Both the position numbers and the translations under genes were made by a program. Positions 18,883 to 27,823 of a stretch of DNA of 64,000 nt are shown here, in pieces; the stretch's first letter is position 1; each line of letters opens with the position of its first letter. The notes below the pieces were generated by a model. The model was not told where the DNA came from. It saw nothing but the letters and a program-made list of their open reading frames with translations, and did not search any database. Source of the DNA: Promethearchaeota archaeon (GTDB taxonomy: Archaea > Asgardarchaeota > Lokiarchaeia > Helarchaeales > RDOG01); NCBI GenBank assembly GCA_011365055.1, contig RDOG01000009.1, positions 62,001-126,000 of the forward strand, written 5' to 3'.

Positions 18883-19725
18883 ATGAGTGAAAATAGAAAA
18901 TTTGTAGTTCTTTTAGAAATTAGGGGAGGAGTTGGTCATAGACTCCCATTTTCAGTCAATAGTTTGACGGATGATAACATTGTTGCAATAATGGATGAGT
19001 TAAATAATGTGCTTTGGTTATGGCTAGGAAAAAACACGGGATTAGTGCAACGGAGAGGTTCTATGAGAGCGGCAAGATCATTAAAAACATATGGACATGA
19101 ATATGGAAATTCTATTATTGGAAGACATTTAGGTGATATTTTAGAAATAAAGGGTGATGTAATAGAATCAGACCAAGAATCTGCAAATAGATTTCAAACT
19201 GTTCTTAGATTATTCAATACTGCGAGTCAAGTTCAAGATGGAACATTAGCAATATTTGAAGGACTTGCTGAAAGTAAGTCAAATCTAAAATATGGACTCA
19301 CCACGGAACAACGAGATCAACTGGTGAAAGCTGCAATTGCATCAACATCTGCAGGTGATGATACACGTAAAATTGAAGACATTGTTGGAAAGTTTCGAGA
19401 TGCAGAACCAATTGCACCAGGCCCTAATGGTAGCGTCGCTGTTATGCCATCACCAAAAATTAGACTAGATGATTCTTCAAAAATAGACATTCAATCAGGT
19501 ATAGTTATCGGAACAATTCTTTCTCATGTAAATAATGTTTTTGTTGGTTTTTCTGGAACGGGATTATCAAAAAAGTTTTCAATAGAAGGTCCAGAAGGGG
19601 ACATCTGTAAATTCACGATTACAGCGGGTAAGTTAAATTTTACGCCTGAATCTTTCACCACTATAGATCCAGGTCTAAAAAATCAAATATTAGCAGAAAT
19701 TAATCAAAGAATGAAATTACTTTAA
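18883..19725 (+). CDS. Gelsolin-repeat-like protein
   Basis: Residues about 33-70 read IVAIMDELNNVLWLWLGKNT followed by an Arg-rich helix (VQRRGSMRAARSL), the gelsolin-repeat pattern of a hydrophobic strand, Asp, a W-x-G-K turn and a long helix. The next ~70 residues finish this domain and a helical linker. The C-terminal third (about 175-280) is a second, mostly beta, domain I do not recognise. Asgard gelsolins sever or bundle actin in a calcium-dependent way. The gene is divergent from the profilin-like gene and convergent with DNA ligase, overlapping it by 4 bp at the stop. A role in an Asgard actin cytoskeleton is inferred. Confidence 0.6.
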   Translation: MSENRKFVVLLEIRGGVGHRLPFSVNSLTDDNIVAIMDELNNVLWLWLGKNTGLVQRRGSMRAARSLKTYGHEYGNSIIGRHLGDILEIKGDVIESDQESANRFQTVLRLFNTASQVQDGTLAIFEGLAESKSNLKYGLTTEQRDQLVKAAIASTSAGDDTRKIEDIVGKFRDAEPIAPGPNGSVAVMPSPKIRLDDSSKIDIQSGIVIGTILSHVNNVFVGFSGTGLSKKFSIEGPEGDICKFTITAGKLNFTPESFTTIDPGLKNQILAEINQRMKLL

Positions 19726-21494
19726 CTACTTTTTTCTTGATCTTGATACATTTGTATCAATTCGGAGACCGTGGTGGCATCTTCTGGTTTTTTATCCTCT
19801 CTCACGCTTATATACCTAGGAAATCGAACTGAAAGACCAACATTTTCTTTGATGCGGTTTACCGCAGCGTTATAGGTGGGGCTTAAAGTAATCTCATCTC
19901 CTTTGACTTCAATTACTATTTTTGGAATAAACCATTGATCAGGTTTTACATTGTTTGGAGGGACCACAAGAGGATCTTTATCAGATATTTTTAATGGCTC
20001 TAATATTTTCATAATTTCCTCAAGACTTTCATCACTAAATCCGCTAGAAATCTTGCATGCCATCGCATATTCTCCATTTTGTTCATTATATACTGCACCA
20101 AATACTGCACCATAAACACCCGCTCGCTTTCCTTTACCCAAATTTGCAGCAACAACTATCAAATCGATAGTATCTCCAATTTTTTCTTTATAGGATTCTT
20201 TAAATTTAATCCAGATATACCCTCTCGAACCCGCTTGATAAATAGATGTAGAATCAATAGATTTCGCAATTAATCCTTCACTACCTTTTTTCAAGGATTC
20301 TTCAAAAAATTCCTCAAAATCTTCTACATTATCCACTATTTTATATTCAGCCAGTTTAATGTTATTTTCTTTTATTAGTGATTTAAGGATGTTTTTTCGA
20401 TCCAAAAAGGGAGTATTAGTCAAATCTTTTCCGTTCAAGTATAAAATATCAAATACAAAAAAATTTACTACATATTTTTCAACTGTTTTTTCAATTTCAA
20501 ATTTTCTCCGACGGTGCATGAGGTCTTGAAATGGCTTTAGTTTTCCAGTTTCTTGGTTAATACCCACACATTCCCCGTCAATAATGAATTGATCTGCCTC
20601 AATAGCATCAAGATATCCAATTATATCTGGAAATTGACTGCTAATATCTTCCAAATTTCTTGAAAATAAGTGAATTATTCCTTTATTATAATGAGCTTGA
20701 ATTCTCATCCCGTCATACTTATATTCTATGGCGCATTTCCCGCCCATTTTTTCCAAAATCTCTTCTGGAGTTTTAACACGTGACGCTAGCATTGATTTAA
20801 TGGGTTTTCCCAATTCAATCCTTATTTTTTTAATGCCTTCAAACCCTTCACTTGCAAGAATTTTAGCAATATGGCCTAAATCTGGCAATTTATTGTATGC
20901 ATCTTCAATAATTTCTTTATTTTCTTTATTTCCTGTATATGCAATGGTTAAAGCATCGATCATGGTTTTATCAGCAATTCCTATTCTCAGTTTACCCTCA
21001 ACCGTCTTAATAATCCATTTAGCAATTTTTGGATCTAAATTTACCAAGATACCTGCCAATAAATCAATTTTTCTTTTGTTTGCACCCGTTCCTGATTCTT
21101 TTGTAATTTTTACGAGTGTATTATAAATTTCTTCGATGGAGAGAGAAACAGAATCAAATAAAGTTTTTTGTTTCTTGGACTTTATTTTTGAAACGAGCCC
21201 CCCTAAGTCTTCGATTGTTTTATTATGATAATATTCCTTCATTTTTAAGCTTAATTTGCTTTCAGATATTCCATATGCTATTGAAATTGCCTTTAATGCA
21301 GTTTTTTCTGCAATTCCTAATTCTGGATTATCAGTCCATTCTGGAAATAACTTACCTTGAGTTAAATAAATGACCTTGTCTATAATATTCGAGGGTGTTT
21401 TTTGAAAAAATGCCACGAGAATATCAATCATTTCGAGCCTTTTAGTTGTTCCAGCTAATTTTTCATAAAGCTCTGCGAGATCAGAATAATCCAA
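19722..21494 (-). CDS. lig: ATP-dependent DNA ligase (archaeal/eukaryotic LigI type)
   Basis: The 590-residue protein has the helical DNA-binding domain (residues 1-230), the nucleotidyltransferase motif I EYKYDGMRIQAH with adenylation Lys259, motif III FDILYLNG, motif IV EGLIAKS, motif V WIKFKESY and an OB domain. The C-terminal SVRFPRYISVREDKKPEDAT is the usual archaeal ligase ending. It seals nicks in replication and repair. TTG is the likely start. The larC gene ends about 20 bp upstream on the same strand, so it may be read through from the nikR-larB-larC group. Confidence 0.96.
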   Translation of the reverse strand: MDYSDLAELYEKLAGTTKRLEMIDILVAFFQKTPSNIIDKVIYLTQGKLFPEWTDNPELGIAEKTALKAISIAYGISESKLSLKMKEYYHNKTIEDLGGLVSKIKSKKQKTLFDSVSLSIEEIYNTLVKITKESGTGANKRKIDLLAGILVNLDPKIAKWIIKTVEGKLRIGIADKTMIDALTIAYTGNKENKEIIEDAYNKLPDLGHIAKILASEGFEGIKKIRIELGKPIKSMLASRVKTPEEILEKMGGKCAIEYKYDGMRIQAHYNKGIIHLFSRNLEDISSQFPDIIGYLDAIEADQFIIDGECVGINQETGKLKPFQDLMHRRRKFEIEKTVEKYVVNFFVFDILYLNGKDLTNTPFLDRKNILKSLIKENNIKLAEYKIVDNVEDFEEFFEESLKKGSEGLIAKSIDSTSIYQAGSRGYIWIKFKESYKEKIGDTIDLIVVAANLGKGKRAGVYGAVFGAVYNEQNGEYAMACKISSGFSDESLEEIMKILEPLKISDKDPLVVPPNNVKPDQWFIPKIVIEVKGDEITLSPTYNAAVNRIKENVGLSVRFPRYISVREDKKPEDATTVSELIQMYQDQEKSS

Positions 21495-21515
21495 TTCAGG
21501 AATTCCCCTTTAATT

Positions 21516-22748
21516 TTAATTAATTTGATTATTAATTAGTTTTAATATTTGATTAAATGGTTTTTTTATTTTATTTGAAATAATTTTAATGTCTTCAAAT
21601 TCTGGTTTGACGTTAACTATTGAACCATCTTCTAATTGAGCTTCTTTAATTCTAATTATAAATTTTTGTCCCTCAATATAAACTTCCCTTTTTTTAATTT
21701 CACGTTTTAAAATACTTCTCTCGCATAAATAATTCCGAATGCCCAATGTTCCGAGTTCTTCAAACATTATTTTCTTAATCTTTTCTGTTTCTTCAGGAAG
21801 TACCAAGATCTTGATTAAATAACCAGGTCTATTCTTTTTGGTTATTGTATTCATAACAGAAATATCTTTAACAGCGTCCTCGAGGCTCATCTTATTAATA
21901 AAATTCCCCATTATTTCACCAGTTACATCATCTACATTAGTTTCTAAGACGACGATTTCATCTCTTGCTGAAATTCTATCAAGTAGGTGACCAGCGATCA
22001 ATCTCATCACGTTCGGATGTGTTTCAAACATCTTTTTCCCGCCTCCATATCCAATCATATCGACTTTCATTCGTGGTAATACTTCCTTGCCGATGCTTTT
22101 TAAAGCCGCTAGTATCGTTACGCCCGTAGGAGTCGTTAATTCAGAATTAATCTCAGTTCCTTTCATTATGAAAGCATGATCTTTAATTATTTTGAGAGTC
22201 GCTGGAGCAGGTGCTTTCACTACTCCATGAGATATACGAATATCCCCAGATCCTACTGCAATAGGTAGAACAATCCATGTTGTATTCTCAAAAAAATTCA
22301 AATTATCAATTAATAACGCAGATCCTATAATATCAAAAAATGTGTCAGCGGAGGAGATCTCATGAAGATGAACATCCCCAACTGTTTTTCCGTGGATTGA
22401 AGCTTCCACATCAAAGATGATCTCGAATGCAGAGCTAATAAATTTTTTAGCAGGATCACTTAAGGGTAGATTCAGCGAGATCTTATCTGTCAAATTTTTA
22501 ACTTCTTTTTTATTGAACGCAGCACTCTCTTCCTCCATCTTAATGTTTAATTTCGTACATTTGAAATGATTAATCGTAACTTTTTCTAGTTGTGGGTCAA
22601 ATTTTTTACAATTCGGATGATTTTTTATAATGTTAGTTATTAAAGGGTTTAATTTTTCAAAATCTCCTCCAATATCTATTAAAGATGCAAGAAATTTGTC
22701 CCCAGAAATCCCTGTTGTTTGACAATCAACAATTACTGCCTTATTCAT
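21516..22748 (-). CDS. larC: LarC, nickel insertion protein of the nickel-pincer cofactor pathway
   Basis: Hallmarks are VDCQTTGISGDKFLASLID at the N-terminus, the Ni-binding region VGDVHLHEISSADTFFDI, SHGVVKAPAPATLKI, TELTTPTGVTIL-like SELTTPTGVTIL, and ETNVDDVTGEIMG. LarC inserts nickel into the dithiolated pyridinium cofactor in a CTP-dependent way. The protein is 410 residues when started at the ATG at 22748, which overlaps the larB stop by 8 bp; longer in-frame starts lie inside larB and are unlikely. Together with larB and a NikR-type regulator it forms a nickel-linked unit. larE and a LarA-type racemase are not in this window. Confidence 0.93.
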   Translation of the reverse strand: MNKAVIVDCQTTGISGDKFLASLIDIGGDFEKLNPLITNIIKNHPNCKKFDPQLEKVTINHFKCTKLNIKMEEESAAFNKKEVKNLTDKISLNLPLSDPAKKFISSAFEIIFDVEASIHGKTVGDVHLHEISSADTFFDIIGSALLIDNLNFFENTTWIVLPIAVGSGDIRISHGVVKAPAPATLKIIKDHAFIMKGTEINSELTTPTGVTILAALKSIGKEVLPRMKVDMIGYGGGKKMFETHPNVMRLIAGHLLDRISARDEIVVLETNVDDVTGEIMGNFINKMSLEDAVKDISVMNTITKKNRPGYLIKILVLPEETEKIKKIMFEELGTLGIRNYLCERSILKREIKKREVYIEGQKFIIRIKEAQLEDGSIVNVKPEFEDIKIISNKIKKPFNQILKLINNQIN

Positions 22749-23547
22749 GTGTTTTATTCCTTTTTTTTTCCTTGCAACTAGCCATGCGATTAGCAATTTG
22801 AGAGGCAAGAATGGCAGCTCCGAATCCGTTATCAATATTGACTACTGCAAGTCCCGGAGCGCAGCTTGCGAGCATTGCTATCATTGCGCTAAATCCTTTC
22901 ATTCCAACTCCATAACCTATGGAAGTTGGGACTCCGATAACTGGAATATCAACTAAGCTTGCAACGACTCCAGGTAAAGTTCCCTCAAATCCAGCAATTA
23001 CAATAATTGTATCAACATTGGCTTTAATCATTTCTTGTAATGGGGGGAATATCCTATGAAATCCTGCTATTCCCACATCATATGACTTCAAAACTTCGAC
23101 TCCCATTGCTTCAGCCACGATTCTAGCTTCTTCTGCAATAGGTATGTCTGAAGTTCCCGCTGTAATTATACCAATCTTTCCTCCAGTCTTAGGAAATTGG
23201 TGATCTTTTTCCTGAATTATGTATAGACCCCCATTGGAAAAAGATGAATATTTAAAATTTGGGGGGAGATGTTTTTTAATCGATTCTTCTTTTACATTTT
23301 TTGATCTAGTTAATATTGCATATTTCTTCAATTTAGCCATTTTAATTGCAGTTTCAACTGCAACTTCAGGATCTTTTCCTTCCGCATAAATTATTTCGGG
23401 AACGCCCGTACGTAACTCTCTTCCCACATCTAACTTGACGATATTATCAATATTTTCTATTCGAGTAGCTTTTAGAAGATTTTCGGCTTCATCTAATGAA
23501 ATTTTTCCTTCTAAAAGATCTTGTAATATTCTGCGCCCTTCAGACAA
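22741..23547 (-). CDS. larB: LarB, NaAD carboxylase/hydrolase of the nickel-pincer cofactor pathway
   Basis: This 268-residue protein has the AIR-carboxylase-like C-terminal core (GIITAGTSDIPIAEEA, YDVGIAGFHRI, VIAGFEGTLPGVVASLVD, VIGVPTSIGYGVG, GFGAA) and the LarB N-terminal extension with FAEGK-like YAEGKDPE. LarB carboxylates the pyridinium ring of nicotinic acid adenine dinucleotide, the first step to the nickel-pincer nucleotide of LarA-family enzymes. The start is TTG at 23547. It lies 36 bp after nikR and overlaps larC, so one mRNA probably covers all three. Confidence 0.94.
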   Translation of the reverse strand: MSEGRRILQDLLEGKISLDEAENLLKATRIENIDNIVKLDVGRELRTGVPEIIYAEGKDPEVAVETAIKMAKLKKYAILTRSKNVKEESIKKHLPPNFKYSSFSNGGLYIIQEKDHQFPKTGGKIGIITAGTSDIPIAEEARIVAEAMGVEVLKSYDVGIAGFHRIFPPLQEMIKANVDTIIVIAGFEGTLPGVVASLVDIPVIGVPTSIGYGVGMKGFSAMIAMLASCAPGLAVVNIDNGFGAAILASQIANRMASCKEKKRNKTHE

Positions 23548-23583
23548 TAGGATTGACCTCTAATTTTATTTAAAAAGTAATTG

Positions 23584-24018
23584 TTACAATTTTTCTGCGA
23601 ACAGCAAGGATTTTTTTGTCAATTTTAAAGGTGGTTGTTTGAGAAATTCCTCATATAATTCCTCAATTTCGTTCCGTCTTCCTTTTACAGCATATATTTG
23701 AAGACAATTATCATGATCCAAGTGAACATGAATTGTTGCAGTTATGATATTGTTGTGATGGTGTTCTAAATGCGTGAGTTCATCCATTAAGCCTGCTTTT
23801 TCATGATGATTTAATATCGTGGTAATTGATCCCGCAACAAGCTCTTCAGGATGTTCTTGTTCCTTAAACGAGCCAATGAAATCCCTCATGGCTTTTCTAA
23901 TAGCATCAGATCGCGTCATGTTATGTTTTTCTACGACTATATCAAAATCCTTTAACAAGTCTTCTGGAAGCGACACGCTAAACCTTTGATATTTTTCTTT
24001 TTCTTTTTCCTTTCCCAT
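23584..24018 (-). CDS. nikR: NikR-type nickel-responsive ribbon-helix-helix regulator
   Basis: The first 50 residues are a ribbon-helix-helix DNA-binding domain (QRFSVSLPEDLLKDFDIVV, MTRSDAIRKAMRDFI). The rest is the ACT-like nickel-sensing domain with its ligands: His in THLEHHHNNII, TIHVHLDHDNCLQI giving the HxH and Cys of the square-planar site. NikR binds palindromic operators when nickel-loaded and represses nickel uptake. Here it heads larB-larC rather than a transporter, so it may tune the nickel-pincer cofactor supply. A GAGGAG-type ribosome binding site precedes the ATG. Confidence 0.92.
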   Translation of the reverse strand: MGKEKEKEKYQRFSVSLPEDLLKDFDIVVEKHNMTRSDAIRKAMRDFIGSFKEQEHPEELVAGSITTILNHHEKAGLMDELTHLEHHHNNIITATIHVHLDHDNCLQIYAVKGRRNEIEELYEEFLKQPPLKLTKKSLLFAEKL

Positions 24019-24062
24019 GATAGCTCCTCAATAAAATAAGATGCAAAGGAGAATAATTTATT

Positions 24063-24785
24063 TTATTTAATACATAACACGGCAATGGGTAATGAAGCTT
24101 TTCTCCATTGACCATATTTTGAATTTTCATCGTACATTTCAACGTGAGTCCTTCCGTGGTCTCCTGAAATTATTAAGAGCGTGCTTGCTGCCGATTGTTT
24201 ATACATTCCCAACATCCATTTATCGGTTCTGTGAATCAATTTCTGCACTAAATTTTCAGGGGGTTGTTGCTTAAACATTATAGATTTTTTGTATAATTCT
24301 TCAAAGTCTAAAAAATGCAACCACAAGAAATCAATTCTATTCAAGTATTTTGAGCCGTTTATCCACGTGGTCATATCTCCCTGCGAAGCAACGAATTGCG
24401 TGTTGCCCGCATACTTGACCACATCTTCTTTTTTCCCGATCATAAGCGTGGATTTTTGATTTTGATGTAGATATTCAAACAAATTAAATTTACTAGGTTC
24501 AAACCCAGCATGCACGATCTGAGTTAACACGGAATCTGTATATGGATTATTGGTTTCTAACATTATTAGTGCTTTTGATTGCTCAATGACAAATTGTGGC
24601 TTGTGTGCAACAATTTCAAATAAGCCAAAATTGTCAATCATAACAAACACGATACGATTAACTGCAGGAGTCTTCATTGGAATGGGTGGAGTCAATCCCT
24701 CTGGAATAGGAAGACCTAGCACGTTAAGTATCGTAGATGGAAGTGCAGTCAAAGGTACATTTATTGTTGGAAGATCATCACTCAT
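24063..24785 (-). CDS. Alkaline-phosphatase-superfamily metallohydrolase (nucleotide pyrophosphatase/phosphodiesterase type)
   Basis: The 240-residue protein shows the superfamily metal sites: VMIDNFG near residue 50 (first Asp; the nucleophile position follows), DFLWLHFLDFEELYKKS in the middle, and LLIISGDHGRTHVE near the end with the Asp-His pair. Length is short for the superfamily, which commonly has 300-500 residues, so cap regions are minimal. The usual nucleophile Ser/Thr after the first Asp is not obvious (Asn-Phe-Gly follows), so the reaction is uncertain. It lies 44 bp upstream of nikR on the same strand and may share its transcript. Confidence 0.7.
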   Translation of the reverse strand: MSDDLPTINVPLTALPSTILNVLGLPIPEGLTPPIPMKTPAVNRIVFVMIDNFGLFEIVAHKPQFVIEQSKALIMLETNNPYTDSVLTQIVHAGFEPSKFNLFEYLHQNQKSTLMIGKKEDVVKYAGNTQFVASQGDMTTWINGSKYLNRIDFLWLHFLDFEELYKKSIMFKQQPPENLVQKLIHRTDKWMLGMYKQSAASTLLIISGDHGRTHVEMYDENSKYGQWRKASLPIAVLCIK

Positions 24786-25208
24786 AAGATTGCCTCATAC
24801 TTTTCATTATTTTTCAATTTTTATATTATCGCTTCTAAATCCCAATTAAAAATTCTTTATATGAGATGTATCATTCATAATATTTCTTCTAAATGGTATT
24901 TTTCTTACCTATTTTAGTAAGTTTTTTTTTAATATATTTTTGTTTTCTCTAATCTTGAAGATAGATTTATTTTTATTTTTAGGTTATTATTAGTGTTGCC
25001 GATGACGATAACTCCACGCGTGATTTAATAAACGTGATCGCGTTATCCCCGTCCGAGGCAGCATATTTTTCTAATTAAATAAATTAAAACCAGAATAAAA
25101 TATAATAAATAAAAAAATAGGAAAAAAAATTCATCATTTTGGATTACAAGAGGAATAGCATCAAGATTTTTATGAATTTATATTTGAATTTTTTGGATTT
25201 ATTAAGAA
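24786..25208. other. Intergenic region with first copy of a 48-bp repeat
   Basis: This stretch between two minus-strand genes holds no convincing open frame. It contains promoter-like AT-rich DNA for the phosphatase gene and one copy (25009-25056) of a repeat whose second copy is at 26862-26909. TGCC before and GGCA after the copy could close a small stem. Confidence 0.7.
25009..25056. repeat. 48-bp repeat, copy 1
   Basis: By eye this matches 26862-26909 at about 43 of 48 positions, same orientation. The conserved core includes GCGTGATTTAAT and AACGTGATCGCGTT, that is, CGTGAT twice about 15 bp apart. The two copies flank the methyltransferase-TetR gene pair. Function unknown: operator, small RNA or boundary of a transferred segment. 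Confidence 0.8.
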
Positions 25209-25209
25209 T

Positions 25210-26091
25210 TTAACTATTTGCACGATCAGCAATAATTAAAATATGATGTTCCGGAACAAGAGGTTCATTGAATCCGAGATTTTTGGTTTCTAATACTTCA
25301 AAACCATGCAAATTCAAGATTTGCTCCCAGCCTTTTACTGACAGAAAGTTCAAGGGCACGTTAATATCCTCATCCCCGACCACGCGATTATAAAACCAAT
25401 CGAAAAAACTATTTGTCACCCTAACATTATCATTTTCGCAATAACCTTCCATAATCACTAAGCGTTTCTTGGTTACCCTCGTTGCTTCCTCCAGCACGTG
25501 CTCGGGATTGCTTGCATGATGTAAAACGGTATATAAAAGGGTGGTATCAGCTTCTTCATCCGCCAACGGAACCGTATCATCTTGCTGATATAAAAGCATT
25601 GGGAGGTTCGTGCAATTATAATCGACGACATCGACCAAGATCACGTCTTTTTCAAGCTTATTTTTTATTTCTAGAGCTATAAATCCGTTTCCTGCACCTA
25701 AATCAAGGATTTTCTCACCCTTAAGATGTTTTTTTATCAGGTCAAAACTTCGTTTCGCCCGATTCAATTCTATTGCTCTTACGTCCATTTCTTTATCCCT
25801 CCGTTTTCGAATAAAATTCCGCAAGATTTTCTCAGCTTCGATTAGCGGAAGTCGTTTTTTAAGGGTATTAGTTATGGTTCGATTAATATAGAACCAAAGT
25901 ATATGTCGTTTTAAAAATCCAAGATTTGATAGTTTCATGGTTGTTAAAAATAATGATTTGATTTTTTTCCAGTAATGTATAGTTATCTCATCTCTTTTAG
26001 AAAATATCGGATAAATGAGATTTTCCACCATACTTATATCGTTTTGGTTTATTGGGGTATGAAATTTGATTTTGGATTCTTGTATTATCAT
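25210..26091 (-). CDS. Class I SAM-dependent methyltransferase
   Basis: The SAM-binding motif I is ILDLGAGNGFIALEI, followed by an acidic VILVDVVDY and the post-motif ADTTLLYTVLHHASNPEH, typical of small-molecule methyltransferases. About 110 residues precede motif I and are basic and helical. I choose the ATG at 26091 because the frame upstream of it runs through the operator palindromes at 26124-26165. The gene is divergent from a TetR regulator 87 bp away, which presumably controls it. Substrate unknown. Codon choice looks somewhat richer in CG-containing codons than that of neighbours, a weak sign of separate origin. Confidence 0.85.
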   Translation of the reverse strand: MIIQESKIKFHTPINQNDISMVENLIYPIFSKRDEITIHYWKKIKSLFLTTMKLSNLGFLKRHILWFYINRTITNTLKKRLPLIEAEKILRNFIRKRRDKEMDVRAIELNRAKRSFDLIKKHLKGEKILDLGAGNGFIALEIKNKLEKDVILVDVVDYNCTNLPMLLYQQDDTVPLADEEADTTLLYTVLHHASNPEHVLEEATRVTKKRLVIMEGYCENDNVRVTNSFFDWFYNRVVGDEDINVPLNFLSVKGWEQILNLHGFEVLETKNLGFNEPLVPEHHILIIADRANS

Positions 26092-26123
26092 ATAAACACC
26101 AAATTTTTTTACTTCTAAATAAA

Positions 26124-26165
26124 TGAGCATTTGCTCACTTAAAAACTTTTTTGAGCAATTACTCA
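26124..26165. promoter_or_regulatory. Two TetR-type operator palindromes between the divergent genes
   Basis: TGAGCATTTGCTCA (26124-26137) is a perfect palindrome, and TGAGCAATTACTCA (26152-26165) is a near-perfect one, 28 bp apart centre to centre. Both lie between the divergent methyltransferase and TetR starts, the standard place for TetR autoregulation. The half site GAGCA recurs at the second TetR locus (33208-33222). Confidence 0.75.
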
Positions 26166-26177
26166 TTTATTATATCT

Positions 26178-26789
26178 ATGAAAAAAAAATTTTCACGAAA
26201 CAAGAAAGATAAAATTGATAGAATTTATGACGCGTTTTTCAATTTAATTTTAGAACAGGGATACCACAAGACGAGCACGAACCACGTGGCAAAATCGGCA
26301 AAAGTTAGTATTGGCACGATTTATAAATATTTTCCAAATGGAAAAGAAGATATTATGAGAAAATATTTCGATAAAGCCATGTCTACCTACGTGAACACTC
26401 AAGATTTACTAAAGATGAACGATGAAAACGTCAAGGACATGTTCGATCAGTTCGTGATTGAATTATTTCAGAATCATAAGGAAAACAAGGGTTATAATCT
26501 CGCCTTTCGTTCAGCCATCCAATCGGATAAATCGTTACACGAGGCACATAAAGAGAAATTATACATGTTTTTTGGGGAGTTTGCAAAAGAATTAAGAAAA
26601 TCTAATGATAATTTAAAGCTATTTCCGGAGAAAAAATTAGTGGACGCATGCGTCTTCATTTATAACCTTGTTAATGCTATCATCTACCATCAGCTTTCAG
26701 TCATGGAATTGTTCGATACTGATGAGAAATTCATAAAATATCTTTCCGATGTAGTGGCGTTTTCATTAAAACATTATCTAACAACTTAG
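26178..26789 (+). CDS. TetR-family transcriptional regulator
   Basis: The N-terminal HTH is canonical: RIYDAFFNLILEQGYHKTST, NHVAKSAKVSIGTIYKYFPN, GKEDIMRKYF. The C-terminal ~140 residues form the helical ligand-binding domain. The ATG at 26178 is the sensible start; an earlier in-frame start lies inside the second operator palindrome. It shares a divergent promoter with the methyltransferase and is a close relative of the TetR at 32565-33167 (both have NHxAKxAxxxIGTIYxxFPNGKEDI). The ligand is unknown. Confidence 0.92.
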   Translation: MKKKFSRNKKDKIDRIYDAFFNLILEQGYHKTSTNHVAKSAKVSIGTIYKYFPNGKEDIMRKYFDKAMSTYVNTQDLLKMNDENVKDMFDQFVIELFQNHKENKGYNLAFRSAIQSDKSLHEAHKEKLYMFFGEFAKELRKSNDNLKLFPEKKLVDACVFIYNLVNAIIYHQLSVMELFDTDEKFIKYLSDVVAFSLKHYLTT

Positions 26790-26861
26790 AATCATTTATT
26801 TATATTCCCCTAATATATATTTGGTCAAAACCGTGATCAGTTCATTACACATCTATTACTT

Positions 26862-26909
26862 TAACTCCAAGCGTGATTTAATGAACGTGATCGCGTTTTT
26901 CCCCTCCGA
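26862..26909. repeat. 48-bp repeat, copy 2
   Basis: Second copy of the element at 25009-25056, in the intergenic region after the TetR gene, with about five mismatches. A further CGTGAT occurs about 30 bp before it. No open frame is visible in 26790-27046. Confidence 0.8.
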
Positions 26910-27046
26910 TAAAACGCCTTTTTTATTTTTAACTCCTTTATTAAATTTTTAAGACAATTTAAATTACTTAGAACTTGGTATTTTAATTAAAATATGCATT
27001 AAATATAAAAAATAGGCTTTAAAATTATGAATTCTTATTAAAAATA

Positions 27047-27823
27047 TTATTTTTTTTTACCAAATATAAATGTTGAACCTCCAAAATCGGTCCATTTCTC
27101 ATTATATTCGCGAAGTATCTCATAAACTTTGCCAGAGGCAATATCTTCTCGTATCTTATTACAACCGGTTTCGATTTCTTCCTCCGTAAGAAGTGCAAAT
27201 GTGGAAAGACCATCCCTATATTGTTTATTAAGGTAATTTTCAGGTTTTTGGTCAATCAGTATGGCATCTGACCGACAAATTTTAGAGCTGACATTTGAAA
27301 ATCCAGCTTTTTTAAGCATTGATTCGATCTCCTTCACATCAGGAATCCGCTCTAAATCAACTTCTAGTCCTCTAGGAAAATAATGCAAGACCCAAAATGC
27401 TTCATGTTGTTTATGAGAACAAGAGTTTATTGTTACTTTAGCATTATTTCGAAGAATTCGATATATTTCTCGAAGAAACTGTTCTTTTTCTTTAATGTGA
27501 TGAAGAACTTGTATGGAGTATGCACCATCAAAAGTTTCGGAATTAAATGGAAGGAAACTTACATCACCGTGAAGAACTTGGAGATTAGGAGATTTGGATT
27601 GAGTCTCTCTGACCATACTTCTCGAAAGATCGATTCCAATTATTCGTTTTGAGAATTGCTGTAGAGCAATTGCAAAATTTCCTGTCCCACAGCCCAAATC
27701 AATAAGATAAGATTTCGAAGTCACTTTAAGAATCTTGCATAAATCTTCAAGAACTCCAGTATTAATTCCCCTGCTCACATCGTAAACTTTACTTATGCCA
27801 TCATAATCTATTTTCTTTATCAA
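27047..27823 (-). CDS. Class I SAM-dependent methyltransferase (UbiE/COQ5-like)
   Basis: Motif I is YLIDLGCGTGNFAIAL, with IIGIDLSRSMVRE, FDGAYSIQVLHHIKEKE and a C-terminal region rich in aromatic residues. The domain order is that of ubiquinone/menaquinone-biosynthesis-type or lipid methyltransferases; the substrate cannot be told. A TTG start overlaps the stop codon of the upstream pseudo-GTPase gene (TTGA), so the two are translationally coupled. It is the last gene of the operon that starts with a TPR protein at 29501. Confidence 0.87.
   Translation of the reverse strand: MIKKIDYDGISKVYDVSRGINTGVLEDLCKILKVTSKSYLIDLGCGTGNFAIALQQFSKRIIGIDLSRSMVRETQSKSPNLQVLHGDVSFLPFNSETFDGAYSIQVLHHIKEKEQFLREIYRILRNNAKVTINSCSHKQHEAFWVLHYFPRGLEVDLERIPDVKEIESMLKKAGFSNVSSKICRSDAILIDQKPENYLNKQYRDGLSTFALLTEEEIETGCNKIREDIASGKVYEILREYNEKWTDFGGSTFIFGKKK

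Noticed and set aside
20728..21126. 132-codon plus-strand frame inside DNA ligase
   Set aside because: Antisense to conserved ligase motifs.
22748..22835. N-terminal extension of LarC
   Set aside because: It would lie wholly inside larB and has no homology to LarC; the ATG at 22748 starts the conserved sequence.
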